DNA from: Permianibacter fluminis
GTDB taxonomy: Bacteria; Pseudomonadota; Gammaproteobacteria; Enterobacterales; Permianibacteraceae
Assembly (NCBI RefSeq): GCF_013179735.1
Contig: NZ_JABMEG010000001.1
Span: forward strand, 1 to 64,000
Length of the DNA: 64,000 bases
Direction of reading: 5' to 3'
The notes under the pieces are model-generated. The model was not told the origin of the DNA. It saw nothing but the letters and a program-made list of their open reading frames with translations, and made no database searches. The stretch's first letter is position 1. Each line of letters opens with the position of its first letter. Positions 45,299-55,223 of this stretch are shown piece after piece. A program made the position numbers and the translations under genes.

Positions 45299-45507
45299 GA
45301 CAGTTCCCCGCATCCGTTGGCGTTATTGCCTTCGCCACTGATACGGACATTGTTGCCAAGGCGTTCACCTGGCGACGATTTTAGGCGGCACTAATAATGA
45401 TGGGGCAGATAGCCTTTTTTTGTCGGCCATTTTTATCATGACCGTCAGCAAAGCCGTTGCTGGTATGCGGTTTGCCGCGACGATGATTGCGATGCCAGCC
45501 GCCGGCC

Positions 45508-45819
45508 TCAGCCGCTGACAAACGGCAACTGCCGTTTCCAGCCTTCAAAACCACCGTCGACACTGGCAACGGACTGAAAGCCCTGACTGGCAAAAAATTG
45601 CGCGGCGTTCTGCGAGCTGTGGCCGTGATAGCACATCACCAGCAGCGGCGCGTCCGGATTGGCCTTGGCCAGAAACTCGGCCAGATTTTCATTGCCGACT
45701 CGGATCGCACCATCAACATGACCAGCGGCGAAGGCAACCGGATCGCGAATGTCGACCAGGGTGGCGCCCGCCGCCAATTGCTGTTGCGCCTGCTCGGCAC
45801 TGATGCGCTGAAAACTCAT
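45508..45819 (-). CDS. glpE: Thiosulfate sulfurtransferase GlpE (rhodanese)
   Basis: A 103-residue single-domain rhodanese. The active Cys is in MCYHGHSSQNAA (about residue 63), the GlpE loop signature, and VDIRDPVAFAAGHVDGA is the N-terminal motif. It transfers sulfane sulfur from thiosulfate to cyanide or thioredoxin. AGGAG-like site upstream of the ATG. Stand-alone on the minus strand. Confidence 0.93.
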   Translation of the reverse strand: MSFQRISAEQAQQQLAAGATLVDIRDPVAFAAGHVDGAIRVGNENLAEFLAKANPDAPLLVMCYHGHSSQNAAQFFASQGFQSVASVDGGFEGWKRQLPFVSG

Positions 45820-45879
45820 GGATTACTCCTGTCGATCACGTTGGCAACTATCTGCCACTCTCTTTTTTTTTCCGCGGCA

Positions 45880-46344
45880 TCAATCGGCTGGCCGGCGCAT
45901 ATGGAAATGCGGAATGCCATCTTCCTGATAGGGTTGATCAAACACGGCAAAACCGCAGCCTTCATAGAACCGGCGCAGATAGGCCTGCGCGCCAATTACG
46001 CAGGCCTGACCGGGATAGTGCTGGGCCAGCGCCTGCAATCCGCGGTTGACCAGCTCGCGGCCAAAGCCGCCGCTACGCGCACGCGCTGCCGTGCAGACAC
46101 GGCCAAGCGCCGGGCAGCCGGAATCGGTGCGCGCTGCCGGCACCACCCGCAGATAGGCCAGCAAACCGTCCGCGTCCTGCGCGTAAACGTGCAGACAATC
46201 CGGATCGCGACCATCGATGTCCGGATAAGGACACATTTGCTCGATCACGAACACCTGCTGACGCAGCTGCAATATGGCGTGCAGCGTCGCGGTATCCAGT
46301 TCGGCAAAGCGGCGGCACTGCCACTGCACGTTGGTGGTGGTCAT
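45880..46344 (-). CDS. elaA: ElaA-type GNAT acetyltransferase
   Basis: A 154-residue protein. RQQVFVIEQMCPYPDIDGRD is the ElaA signature, LGRVCTAARARSGGFGRELV the acetyl-CoA loop, and RRFYEGCGF and the C-terminal IPHFHM are also family features. The start at 46344 (MTTTNVQW) fits. Its acceptor substrate is not known. It follows the SH3 gene on the same strand after 22 bases. Confidence 0.9.
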   Translation of the reverse strand: MTTTNVQWQCRRFAELDTATLHAILQLRQQVFVIEQMCPYPDIDGRDPDCLHVYAQDADGLLAYLRVVPAARTDSGCPALGRVCTAARARSGGFGRELVNRGLQALAQHYPGQACVIGAQAYLRRFYEGCGFAVFDQPYQEDGIPHFHMRRPAD

Positions 46345-46366
46345 CACCGGACTCCTGGCGGACAAC

Positions 46367-46954
46367 TCAGTGCCAGCCATCGCGGCGACGGCCGCGCATG
46401 GCACTGACACCCCAGCCGAGCACCAGCCCCACCAGCACGATCAGCGCGCCGGCGTACATCACCTCGCTCTGAAAACGGCGCTCCAGCACCGCGTTTTGTT
46501 CGGTCAGTGTTTCCAGCTGGTTTTCCAGCTCGACCACCCGCACCTGCAGTTCGTGACTTTGCCGCTGCAACACTTCGCGTTCGGGCAAAGAGGCTTTCAT
46601 GCCTTCAAGCTCGCTGACCGCGGCATTGAACCGGGTTTCCAGTTCGGCAAAACGGGCGACGGCCGGCGGCGTGGTGACCACCCGTTCCGCTTCAATCCAG
46701 CCCTCCGGCCCGCTCGCGGCGCGGACCCGGACAAAGCCGGTGCCCGGCGCTTTTTCCATGATCTGCACCGGCTCGCCGGCCCGGATCTGGTTGATAGCTT
46801 TTTGTTCCTTGGCGGCGCCGGCACGCAGCGAGGCCGTCAGCTGGTCGGTGATGTAATGGCTCGGTGTCGGCGTCGGCGCCGGTTCAGCGGCCAGCACCGC
46901 GCTGGCAACACTGAGGGCCATCAGCAAGCCCAGTCCCTGTTGGATTACTGCCAC
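46367..46954 (-). CDS. TIGR04211-type SH3 domain membrane protein (YgiM-like)
   Basis: A 195-residue protein from a GTG at 46954, preferred because AGGAGG lies upstream. Signal or anchor, then a bacterial SH3 domain with YITDQLTASLRAG and GEPVQIMEK, a coiled coil (about 105-160: LETRFNAAVSELEGM and following), and a C-terminal membrane helix with a basic tail. Divergent from the YgiF-like gene, as ygiM and ygiF neighbours are in related genomes. Probably an envelope scaffold protein. Confidence 0.88.
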   Translation of the reverse strand: MAVIQQGLGLLMALSVASAVLAAEPAPTPTPSHYITDQLTASLRAGAAKEQKAINQIRAGEPVQIMEKAPGTGFVRVRAASGPEGWIEAERVVTTPPAVARFAELETRFNAAVSELEGMKASLPEREVLQRQSHELQVRVVELENQLETLTEQNAVLERRFQSEVMYAGALIVLVGLVLGWGVSAMRGRRRDGWH

Positions 46955-47143
46955 CGTTGCACTCCTCCTGCGTTGTTGTCGTTCTTCTGCAAGCATCTGC
47001 GAGCATCTGTGAGCGTCTGAGTCCGCCGACCAATTGTAACAGCGCCACTGCGGACACTGGCAGTTTGCCGATTGCTTGCTCGCAGGCGCCAGCCATCCAC
47101 TACAATGCCGACCTCGATGCGCTCACCGGATCCCGCCCCTGCC

Positions 47144-48661
47144 ATGGCCCGCGAACTTGAATTGAAACTGGCCACCGACCCGGACACCCTCGCCGCGCTG
47201 GTGGCGACCCGGTTGCCAGCCGGCTGGCAAGCCGGCCCCTGGCAGACGCAGCGGCTCGGCAATCGCTATTACGACACCGACGATCACGAGCTGCGCGATC
47301 GCGGTATCGGCCTGCGGCTGCGCCAGGCCAACGAGCAATTCACCCAGACCATCAAGACCGCCGGCAGCAGTGTCGGTGGCCTGCACCGGCGCAACGAATG
47401 GAACGTCAATGTCGCCGGTCCCGAACTCGATCCGGTGCGCTTGCCGGAAACCGAATGGACACCGTGGCTGACCAGCTTGTGGCGCCAGCAAAAATTGCTG
47501 ACCGTGTTCAGCACCGATTTTGAGCGGCGCTCACGCGAACTGCGTCACGACAGCGGTACCGTAATTGAATTTGCGCTGGACCACGGCGCCGTTCACGCCG
47601 ATGAAGAACACGATCCGATCAGCGAAGTGGAAATGGAACTGCTGGCTGGCGACATCGAGCCGCTGTTCGAACTGGCGCGCCAACTCATCGCCCACCATCC
47701 GCTGCACCCGGACAGTCGCAGCAAAGCCGAACGCGGCTACCGGCTGCTCGGCTGGCACGACATGCCGACTACGCGACTGCAACCGATTCTGATCAAGGAA
47801 GGCGCCACGCTCTGGCAGATTCTGTTCGACACCGTCACCAACGCTTGGTCGCACTGGCAGCTTTACGAAAAGGAATTTGTCAGCAAACCGTCGGTTGCTG
47901 CCGCCGAACAAATGCGCCGCGCGCTCGGTCTGTTTCGACATGCTCTGGTCTGTTACAGCGGTCTGCCGCTACCGCTCGCCATGCACGGCTGGCGCCGGCA
48001 ACTGACCCACATGCTGAAAGCGTTTCGCTGGGTCGGCACGGCGCGTGCCCAGCTCGCCGCCGACGATATCGTCTGGTCCAGCCAAGGCGAAAATTTTCTG
48101 CCGCATCACGATGAATTGGTCGAGCTGCTGCCGGATGAGCGCGATTTTGCCAGCGGCATCATTGCCGTGGAAAATCTGCTCGACAGCCGTCGCTACGCGC
48201 TGTTTGCCATCAACATGGGCCAGTTTCTGGCGCAGGCGCCGAGCGATATTGCGCCGGCCTTGTTGCTGCCTGCCGATGAACGCGCCACCGAGCTGGTGAT
48301 CCGGCAATGGGAGGCGTTGCAAAAAATCTGGGACAGCGCGCCCCATTCGCAGGACTTCGGTTTTTATGACCGGCAAAAACGGCTGCTGCGCCGGGCGCTG
48401 TGGTCCTGTCTGATCTTCGGCGAACTGTTCGACGACCGTCAGCGCGCGCTGTTCATCAACCCCTGCCGCGATCTGCTGGCCGGCATTCAGGACAACCAGA
48501 CTCTCGCCAGCCTGGATCACCTGGGCCGGGAATTGTCCGATGCGGAATACCGTGATTTCACCGGCTGGCTGTTTGCCCAACGCGAAACGCTGTGGAGCGC
48601 CCTGCAAATGACCCGCGAATTCGCCTTGCGCGCCGAACCGGAAACGCTGGAAAACGGTTGA
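47144..48661 (+). CDS. CYTH-CHAD protein (inorganic triphosphatase YgiF family)
   Basis: A 505-residue protein. The N-terminal CYTH domain begins MARELELKLA with the EXEXK signature and contains GLRLRQANEQF, and EVEMELL supplies later metal-binding acids. The C-terminal CHAD domain (about 210-500) is helical and rich in His and Arg (MRRALGLFRHALVCY, HGWRRQLTHMLKAFRWVG). E. coli YgiF hydrolyses triphosphate. CHAD binds polyphosphate. In E. coli it lies upstream of glnE, as here. Confidence 0.92.
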   Translation: MARELELKLATDPDTLAALVATRLPAGWQAGPWQTQRLGNRYYDTDDHELRDRGIGLRLRQANEQFTQTIKTAGSSVGGLHRRNEWNVNVAGPELDPVRLPETEWTPWLTSLWRQQKLLTVFSTDFERRSRELRHDSGTVIEFALDHGAVHADEEHDPISEVEMELLAGDIEPLFELARQLIAHHPLHPDSRSKAERGYRLLGWHDMPTTRLQPILIKEGATLWQILFDTVTNAWSHWQLYEKEFVSKPSVAAAEQMRRALGLFRHALVCYSGLPLPLAMHGWRRQLTHMLKAFRWVGTARAQLAADDIVWSSQGENFLPHHDELVELLPDERDFASGIIAVENLLDSRRYALFAINMGQFLAQAPSDIAPALLLPADERATELVIRQWEALQKIWDSAPHSQDFGFYDRQKRLLRRALWSCLIFGELFDDRQRALFINPCRDLLAGIQDNQTLASLDHLGRELSDAEYRDFTGWLFAQRETLWSALQMTREFALRAEPETLENG

Positions 48662-48694
48662 CCGGGGCCGCACGGCAAATCGGCTGCGGGATTT

Positions 48695-48822
48695 GTGATT
48701 GAGTGATTGAGTGATTGAGTGATTGAGTGATTGAGTGATTGAGTGATTGAGTGATTGAGTGATTGAGTGATTGAGTGATTGAGTGATTGAAAGATTGAAA
48801 GATTGAAAGATTGAAAGATTGA
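48695..48822. repeat. Octamer microsatellite, 16 copies
   Basis: Twelve perfect copies of GTGATTGA (48695-48790) are followed by four perfect copies of AAGATTGA (48791-48822). It lies 34 bases after the YgiF-like gene, in a 306-base gap with no gene, ahead of a terminator shared by the two convergent genes. Length is a multiple of 8, so slippage would not keep a reading frame, but no gene crosses it. Confidence 0.97.
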
Positions 48823-48912
48823 ATGAGTAAGTGATTCGGCGGCGGCAAAACGCAATCGTTTAACTGCTGTGATTTGGCGCAACACTCGCTTCATCAAAAG
48901 CAAGCAGCCGAT

Positions 48913-48951
48913 AAAACAACAACGCCCCGAAGTCGGGGCGTTGTTGTTTTT
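48913..48951. terminator. Strong bidirectional terminator
   Basis: AAAACAACAACGCCCCG pairs with CGGGGCGTTGTTGTTTT, between the convergent YgiF-like and small exported-protein genes. Ends in TTTTT on the plus strand. Confidence 0.9.
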
Positions 48952-48967
48952 ACTGCGGACGTGCGGC

Positions 48968-49285
48968 TTAGTTGCTGGCCGCTTCCGGCGCTGCGTCAGC
49001 ACCTTCTTTGGCGCAGCTCCAGCCCATGCCACTCAGCTTCTCGACAAAGCCTTGGGCCTTGATCGCGCACTGGTCGACTTCAACACCGTAATGCCACAGT
49101 GTTTTGGCCGGCTCACCCGGTTGTTCGGTATCTTTGCTGTACTGAACGTCGCAGGGTTTGCTGCTGTCATTGTCCATGTGCACCACGGACACCTTGCGCA
49201 CAGAGTCACCCATTTTGCAGACCGTAACGTCGGCTTGTGCGGCGCCGGCCATCACCAATGCAGTCATTACCCAAATTGCTTTCAT
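48968..49285 (-). CDS. Small exported Cys-containing protein
   Basis: A 105-residue protein with a signal peptide (residues 1-18, cleavage AQAD). The mature part has four Cys (VCKMG, PCDVQ, QCAIK, SCAKE), consistent with two disulfides in the periplasm. The centre contains VRKVSVVHMDND and TLWHYGVEVDQC. The family is unknown to me. GGGAGG lies a few bases before the ATG. Confidence 0.75.
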   Translation of the reverse strand: MKAIWVMTALVMAGAAQADVTVCKMGDSVRKVSVVHMDNDSSKPCDVQYSKDTEQPGEPAKTLWHYGVEVDQCAIKAQGFVEKLSGMGWSCAKEGADAAPEAASN

Positions 49286-49445
49286 GTTTGTCGCCTCCTC
49301 CCTGAAATCGGGGCCGGAAGAGTGTGAGTGCAGCGACCGGCGCTGGCAAGATGGCACCGCGGTCAGCGCACGAAAATATCTGCTGGCGCGCCGCGCACCC
49401 GCGCACCCGCGCGGCCGGACGGGCGCACAAGCCACACTGCCGGGC

Positions 49446-51383
49446 TCAGCGAGCCAGCAGCGGCGGCATCGGACAGTTCAGCCGCTCGGCGATCACTCGC
49501 AGCAATTCCCGTTCGTTGACGGTGACTTCCTGGTCGGCAAGCGCCAGCTCGGCCAGCGTGCTGAGCAGTGGTTTTTTCAGCAACGGGGTCAGCCGATCCA
49601 GCGTCAGCAGCGCCTGATCCAGTTTGACCGCATCAAACTCCACCGGTAAATCGGCCGCGCTGATGCCGAAACTGCTGAGCGTCTGCTTGTAGTGAGCACT
49701 CATTTCGTCGGCGCGACTGCCGGATGCCTGCGTCACCAACCCAATCACCAGCGCCAGCTCGTCCGCGACGGCGGCAAACCGGGTGATGGCAGTCGTGGCC
49801 GAGCGGCTGGCGGCCGGTTGCAGCCAGTGCCGGAGCAGGGCGCTGAGCACGTATTCGAATGGCGTGATGGTCTGGTCGAGCCGGGCCAGGGCCAACAGGG
49901 TGCTCAGCAGTTGCTGGCGTTCAGGCTCGCGCAGCATTTCCAGCGCCGGTCGGGCGCTGGTGATGAGCGCCAGCCGACCGTCAGCCGGCAGTGCCCGGGC
50001 CGCGAACAGCAGCGCCGTGACTTGCGCCCGTTCGGCCGGGCCGCGTTGCTGTTCGATCAGGTTCAGCGCGGCCACTTGCTGTCCGGCACTTTCGGTCAGC
50101 ATCAGCGCCAGCATCAGGGCACCGGCCCGCTGCCGATCATGACTCGCTTCGCGCAGCGGCGCCGGCAAGCGCTCCAGCAATTGCTGGGCGTAATCCAGAT
50201 GCGATGGCGTCACGGTACCAACACTGGCCACAGCCTGGCGCGCGGCCGCGTGGCCGCTCAGCGCACTGACGCCGGCGCTGGCAAGCGCACTGCTTGCTGC
50301 GGATTCAACCGCCACCTCGTTGCCTGCAACATCGTTCCCCGCAACAACATTGCTCGCAGCCTGACTGACCCGGCGCGCCAGCACCGCTGGCGTAAAGCCC
50401 AGCGCGCTGATGCGATCGTCCAGCGGGGGATGGGTCGACAGCAGTCCCGACATCGCGACATGCACCGATTCGCCAAAACACATATGGCTCATTTCTTCCG
50501 CGTGCGCGCTTTGCAGCAACGAGCTGCCGCTGGCCAGCTTGATCTTGGTCAGCGCACCGGCAATGCCGCTGTTGTCACGGGTGTATTGCACCGAGCTGGC
50601 ATCGGCCAGAAATTCGCGCTGACGGGAAATTGCTGATTTGATCAGGCGACCGAAAAACAGCCCGACGTAACCGATGACCAGCAGCGCGATCGCCAGAATG
50701 ATCATCGCCAGTACTATATTGCCGCTGTCTTTTTTTGACCGGCCACCACCGACATGGCGCAGGCTGCGCAGCAGAAATTCGCCGAACTGGCCGAGCAGCA
50801 GAATGCCGGCCAGTACGCCCATCAATTTGACATTGAGGCGCATGTCGCTGTGCATGATGTGGCTGTATTCGTGGCCAATCACGCCCTGCAACTCCTGTCG
50901 ATTCAGTTGCTGCAATGCGCCGCGGGTCACCACCAGCACGGTTTCTTCCGCTTTCAGCCCGGCGACAAAAGCATTGATGCCCTGCTCTTCATCCATGACA
51001 TAAATGCGCGGCAGCGGTGTACCGGAGGCGATCGCCATTTCCTCGACCACATTGATCAGTCGCCGCTCAAGCGGATCACTGGTTTCCGGCAACACCCGAC
51101 GGGCGCCGACCATGTCGGCGACCGCCTGCCCGCCACCAGACAGCTGGGCCATTTTCAGCAGACTGCCCAGCGCGATCACGATCAGGGTAATCAGTGATAA
51201 CCAGCCAAACGCCGCCGAGCCAAACCATTCGGCCGGTGGCAATTTGGTGACGCCGGAAATGCGAAAGGCAAAATAGGTCGCGGCATTGACGGCGACGACG
51301 ATCATCACCACGGCCAATATGAAATAGCCCACCAGCCATTTGCTGCGCCGCCGAGCCCAGTCCTGACGACCGAAGAAATCCAT
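49446..51383 (-). CDS. M48 family metalloprotease (HtpX-like) with C-terminal extension
   Basis: A 645-residue inner-membrane protein. Two N-terminal helices (about 20-42, 60-78), zinc motif VIGHEYSHIMHSDM (His/Glu about 166-170), two more helices, and the third ligand in REFLADASSVQYTR. The protease part ends near residue 330 and about 300 Ala/Leu-rich residues follow that HtpX lacks, including a TerB-like helical ending. Downstream of lemA, a frequent pairing, in which LemA-type and M48 proteins probably work together in envelope quality control. Confidence 0.88.
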   Translation of the reverse strand: MDFFGRQDWARRRSKWLVGYFILAVVMIVVAVNAATYFAFRISGVTKLPPAEWFGSAAFGWLSLITLIVIALGSLLKMAQLSGGGQAVADMVGARRVLPETSDPLERRLINVVEEMAIASGTPLPRIYVMDEEQGINAFVAGLKAEETVLVVTRGALQQLNRQELQGVIGHEYSHIMHSDMRLNVKLMGVLAGILLLGQFGEFLLRSLRHVGGGRSKKDSGNIVLAMIILAIALLVIGYVGLFFGRLIKSAISRQREFLADASSVQYTRDNSGIAGALTKIKLASGSSLLQSAHAEEMSHMCFGESVHVAMSGLLSTHPPLDDRISALGFTPAVLARRVSQAASNVVAGNDVAGNEVAVESAASSALASAGVSALSGHAAARQAVASVGTVTPSHLDYAQQLLERLPAPLREASHDRQRAGALMLALMLTESAGQQVAALNLIEQQRGPAERAQVTALLFAARALPADGRLALITSARPALEMLREPERQQLLSTLLALARLDQTITPFEYVLSALLRHWLQPAASRSATTAITRFAAVADELALVIGLVTQASGSRADEMSAHYKQTLSSFGISAADLPVEFDAVKLDQALLTLDRLTPLLKKPLLSTLAELALADQEVTVNERELLRVIAERLNCPMPPLLAR

Positions 51384-51410
51384 CCGAGCGTTACCCTGCC
51401 ATTGAAAAAA

Positions 51411-51462
51411 CGTAGCCCGGATTAGCCGTAGGCGTAATCCGGGTTCGCGCAGCGAACGAGGC
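51411..51462. repeat. GTAGCCCGGATTA dispersed repeat
   Basis: CGTAGCCCGGATTAGCCGTAGGCGTAATCCGGG followed by CGCGCAGCGAACGAG is a repeat family common between genes of gammaproteobacteria. Arms CCCGGATTA and TAATCCGGG are inverted. It separates lemA from the M48 gene. Confidence 0.85.
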
Positions 51463-51518
51463 CACTCCGTTCAACGCCCAAACCAGCAACGTTGCACGAC
51501 GCGTGTGCCGCAACAATC

Positions 51519-52106
51519 TCAGCTGAACGACACCTTCACGGCCTTGCGCACTTCCGGGTTGTCAACTTCGAACAACGCCGCCGCCTGGAAGCCGAAATTG
51601 TTCGCGATCAGATTTTTCGGGAACTGCTCACGGTAGGTGTTGTAGCCCATGACCGCGTCGTTGTATGCCTGACGGGCGAACGCCACTTTGTTTTCGGTGG
51701 AGCTCAGCTCTTCCATCACCGTGTTCATGGTGCTGTTGGCTTTCAGATCCGGATAGCTTTCCGCGACGGCGAAAAACTTGGTCAGCGCGCCGGTCAGTGC
51801 ACCATCGGCCTGCATGACGTTCTGCACCGCACCGGCATCTTCCGGATGGGCGGCTGCAAGCTTGCTGGCCGACAGCGCCGAGTTGCGGGCGGCAACCACG
51901 GCTTCGAGCGTTTCCCGCTCGTGCTTCAGATAGGCCTTGGCGGTTTCGACCAGATTCGGGATCAGGTCGTAGCGACGGTTCAGCTGCACGTCGATCTGGG
52001 CATAGCTGTTCTTGAACCGGTTCCGCAACGCAACCAGACTGTTGTAGATGCCGATGGCCCACACCACCACCACGGCGATAATGGCGAGCACAATCCAGGT
52101 CGTCAT
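51519..52106 (-). CDS. lemA: LemA family protein
   Basis: A 195-residue protein. One N-terminal membrane helix (residues 4-22), then the family motif IYNSLVALRNRFKNSYAQID and QLNRRYDLIPNLVET, and near the end YNDAVMGYNTYREQFP. The rest is a long helical bundle, predicted outside the cytoplasm. The start at 52106 (MTTWIVL) is preceded by AAGGAG. Upstream of the M48 protease gene in one probable operon. Confidence 0.94.
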   Translation of the reverse strand: MTTWIVLAIIAVVVVWAIGIYNSLVALRNRFKNSYAQIDVQLNRRYDLIPNLVETAKAYLKHERETLEAVVAARNSALSASKLAAAHPEDAGAVQNVMQADGALTGALTKFFAVAESYPDLKANSTMNTVMEELSSTENKVAFARQAYNDAVMGYNTYREQFPKNLIANNFGFQAAALFEVDNPEVRKAVKVSFS

Positions 52107-52268
52107 GAAGCACACTCCTTGAGGCTGTTGCAAAGACGGTACGGCTGACAGTCAGCCGACGACGTCCACGAGGGAACGACTGCTGGCATTAAAGGGAAAG
52201 ACCGGCAGGAGTGCAAGCGCTGCTATAGTTGCGTTTGTATCAGAGCGTATTGAGTTTGCCCGTCCATC

Positions 52269-55223
52269 ATGAATCCCGGTCATTTCAGCCCCAGCCTTGA
52301 TGACAGCCTGCTGGCGCGCGGCGAGCGCCATTGGCAGGCGCTGTGCGCGCAGCAGGAACCGCCGTTCGACAGCATGCTGCGGACACAAGCTGTTACCGCA
52401 TTGGCACTGAGCGATTTTGTCGCCGACCAGCTGCTGCGTCGACCGCTCTGGTTGCACGAGCTGCACGACAGCGGCGTGCTGCGCAGCGCCGACCGGGTGG
52501 CCGCGATCCAGGCGGCATTCATGACCGCCGCCGACACCGACAATGAAGCCGAGTTCATGGCCCGGCTGCGCCGCCTGCGCACCAGTGTGATGCTGGCCAT
52601 TGCCTGGCGCGATCTCTGCGGTCTGGCCGAAGTCGAAGAAACCCTGCGCCATTTGACTGCGCTGGCTGACGCCAGCGTCAGCAGCGCGCTGCATTTTCTT
52701 GAGCGCGATTTTGGCAAACGGTTTGGCACACCGGTTTACCCCGACAGCAACGCTACCGGCGCCGGACAGGCCGAGCCGCAGCAGATGCTGGTGCTCGGCA
52801 TGGGCAAACTCGGTGGTGGCGAACTGAATTTTTCCTCCGACATCGATTTGATCTTTGCCTACGGCGACGATGGCAACGGCAGCCATGAAACAGCGGGGCC
52901 GCGCAAACTCGAGTACGTCGAATACTTCACCCGGCTCGGCCAGCGGCTGATCCATTTGCTCTCCGCCGCGACCGAAGACGGTTTTGTGTTCCGTACCGAC
53001 ATGCGTTTGCGGCCCTATGGTGACAGCGGTCCGCTGGTGCTGTCGCTGGATGCGCTGGAAGATTATTACCAGGATCAGGGCCGCGAATGGGAACGCTTTG
53101 CCATGGTCAAGGCGCGCGTGCTGCACGGCGATGCCCGCGCCCGCGCCCGCATGGAAGCGCTGATCAAACCGTTCGTGTTCCGCCGCTACATCGACTACGG
53201 CGTGCTCGAAGCGATTCGGCGCTTGAAAGCGCTAATCAATCAAGACCAGCGCCGCAAACAGCAGAGCGACAACATCAAGCTCGGTGCCGGTGGCATTCGC
53301 GAAGTCGAATTCATTGTCCAAGCGTTTCAGCTGATCCGCGGCGGCCGCGAAGCCAGCCTGCGTGGCCGCAGTTTGTTGCAAACGCTTGCGGCGCTGCCGG
53401 GACTTGGCCTGCTCAGCGAAGCCGAGGCCGGCCAGCTGCGCGACAGTTATTTCTTTTTGCGCAAAACCGAAAACGTGCTGCAGGCCCAGCGCGACGAACA
53501 AACACAGTCGCTGCCGACGGAACCGGAACGGCGCAATCAATTGGCAGCAGCACTCGGCTTTACCGATTACCACGCATTCAAGGCACAGCTTGATCATCAC
53601 CGCGACGGCGTTCACGCCCTGTTCCGTTCGGTGTTCGGTGAACCGACGCCACTGACCGAAGCGGCGCCGCCGCCATCGCCATTCCGGGCCTTGTGGCTGC
53701 GCCAACTGAGCGACGAGGAAAGCCTTGGCTTGTTGCAGCAGCACGGCTTCACCGATGCCGCTGGCACGCTGGCGTTTCTGCATCAGTTTCGCGATGCCGG
53801 CACCGTCAAAAGCCTGAGCGAGCGCGGTCGCTTGCGGCTGGATATTCTGATGCCCTTGCTGCTGGAGCGCTGTGCCGATGCCGTTGGCGGCGATCACAAA
53901 GCCGAAAAGGTGCAGACCAATCCGGATGAAACGCTGCGGCGCGTACTGCAACTGCTGCGGGCGGTCTGCAAGCGCACGGCCTATCTGGAATTGCTGGCGG
54001 AAAATCCGGCCACGCTCGGCCAGCTGACCCGCTTGATGGCCGATAGCCGGTTCATTGCCGAACAGCTCAGCCAGTATCCAATACTGCTCGATGATCTGCT
54101 CGACGCCAAAACCCTGTACACGCCGCCGGCACCGGAATCGCTGCGTGCCGAATTGCAGCTGGCGCTGCTCCGCATCGAACGCACCGATCAGGAACAATTG
54201 CTGGATGCCCTGCGCGAATTCCGCCACAGCCACATGCTGCGCATTGCGGCCGCGACGCTGGCCGGCGCGCTCGATGTCGGCAAGGTCAGCACCCATCTGA
54301 CGGCGTTGGCCGAAGCCATTTTGAACGAAGTGCTGGAGCTGGCCTGGGAGCACTTAGTAGCCAAGCACGGCCGGCCGCCCGATACCTTGACCGACAAGCA
54401 ATTCCTGATCGTCGGTTACGGCAAGTTTGGCGGCAGTGAGCTCAGTTTCAGCTCCGATCTGGATCTGGTTTTCATCTACACCGGCGATCTGCATAGCCAG
54501 ACCGATGGCGACAAAGCCATCGGCGTCGATCAGTTCTACAGCCGGCTGGCGCAGCGCATTGTCCATATGCTGAGCACGCGCACCGGCAGCGGCGTGCTGT
54601 ACGAGGTCGACACCCGTTTGCGGCCATCGGGCAATTCCGGTTTGCTGGTTTGCACGCTGGAGGCCTACCAGCAATACCAGGACGGTGAAGCCTGGGTCTG
54701 GGAACATCAGGCGCTGGTGCGCGCCCGCGCCGTGGCCGGCTCGGCGGCGCTGATGCGCACGTATGCCGCGTTGCGCGAGCAGGTGCTGCGCCGACCGCGG
54801 GATGTCGCGCTGCTGGCCGCCGAGGTCGGCAACATGCGGCAGCGCATGCGGCAAGTGCTCGACAAAAGCACCGCCACCGAATGGGATCTGAAACACGGCG
54901 CCGGCGGCATCGTCGACATCGAGTTTCTGGTCCAGTACTGGGTGCTGGCCGCCGGTGCCGGGCTCGGCCGGGCCTTGCAGCACAGCCACAGCGCCAGCCT
55001 GTTGCAGGCGCTGGCCGAGCGGGATCAGATCAGCGAGCAGGAATCGGCGCAGTTGCGCCAGATTTATCGTCGTTATCGGGAAGACGTGAACCGGCTGGCA
55101 CTGCAGGATCGGCCGGCGCGTGCCGCAGCCGACAGTTATCCGGAGGAGCGTGCCACGGTCAGCGCCATCTGGCAGCGCCACCTCGGCAGCAACCGGCCGG
55201 CGGCGTTGACCACGCCGAGCTGA
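52269..55223 (+). CDS. glnE: Glutamine synthetase adenylyltransferase/deadenylylase
   Basis: A 984-residue bifunctional enzyme. The N-terminal deadenylylase domain has GMGKLGGGELNFSSDIDL near residue 177 and the C-terminal adenylyltransferase domain GYGKFGGSELSFSSDLDL near 717. Both keep the DxD metal residues. Each is followed by a GlnD-UR-type helical domain (GAGGIREVEFIVQ and GAGGIVDIEFLVQ). It sets glutamine synthetase activity in response to PII. Length close to E. coli GlnE (946). Confidence 0.97.
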   Translation: MNPGHFSPSLDDSLLARGERHWQALCAQQEPPFDSMLRTQAVTALALSDFVADQLLRRPLWLHELHDSGVLRSADRVAAIQAAFMTAADTDNEAEFMARLRRLRTSVMLAIAWRDLCGLAEVEETLRHLTALADASVSSALHFLERDFGKRFGTPVYPDSNATGAGQAEPQQMLVLGMGKLGGGELNFSSDIDLIFAYGDDGNGSHETAGPRKLEYVEYFTRLGQRLIHLLSAATEDGFVFRTDMRLRPYGDSGPLVLSLDALEDYYQDQGREWERFAMVKARVLHGDARARARMEALIKPFVFRRYIDYGVLEAIRRLKALINQDQRRKQQSDNIKLGAGGIREVEFIVQAFQLIRGGREASLRGRSLLQTLAALPGLGLLSEAEAGQLRDSYFFLRKTENVLQAQRDEQTQSLPTEPERRNQLAAALGFTDYHAFKAQLDHHRDGVHALFRSVFGEPTPLTEAAPPPSPFRALWLRQLSDEESLGLLQQHGFTDAAGTLAFLHQFRDAGTVKSLSERGRLRLDILMPLLLERCADAVGGDHKAEKVQTNPDETLRRVLQLLRAVCKRTAYLELLAENPATLGQLTRLMADSRFIAEQLSQYPILLDDLLDAKTLYTPPAPESLRAELQLALLRIERTDQEQLLDALREFRHSHMLRIAAATLAGALDVGKVSTHLTALAEAILNEVLELAWEHLVAKHGRPPDTLTDKQFLIVGYGKFGGSELSFSSDLDLVFIYTGDLHSQTDGDKAIGVDQFYSRLAQRIVHMLSTRTGSGVLYEVDTRLRPSGNSGLLVCTLEAYQQYQDGEAWVWEHQALVRARAVAGSAALMRTYAALREQVLRRPRDVALLAAEVGNMRQRMRQVLDKSTATEWDLKHGAGGIVDIEFLVQYWVLAAGAGLGRALQHSHSASLLQALAERDQISEQESAQLRQIYRRYREDVNRLALQDRPARAAADSYPEERATVSAIWQRHLGSNRPAALTTPS

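Noticed and set aside
48695-48822. CRISPR array
   Set aside because: Units are 8 bases without spacers, so this is a microsatellite. No cas genes are present.
53232-54353. 373-residue minus-strand frame within glnE
   Set aside because: Antisense to the conserved middle of glnE, with no ribosome site or domain.
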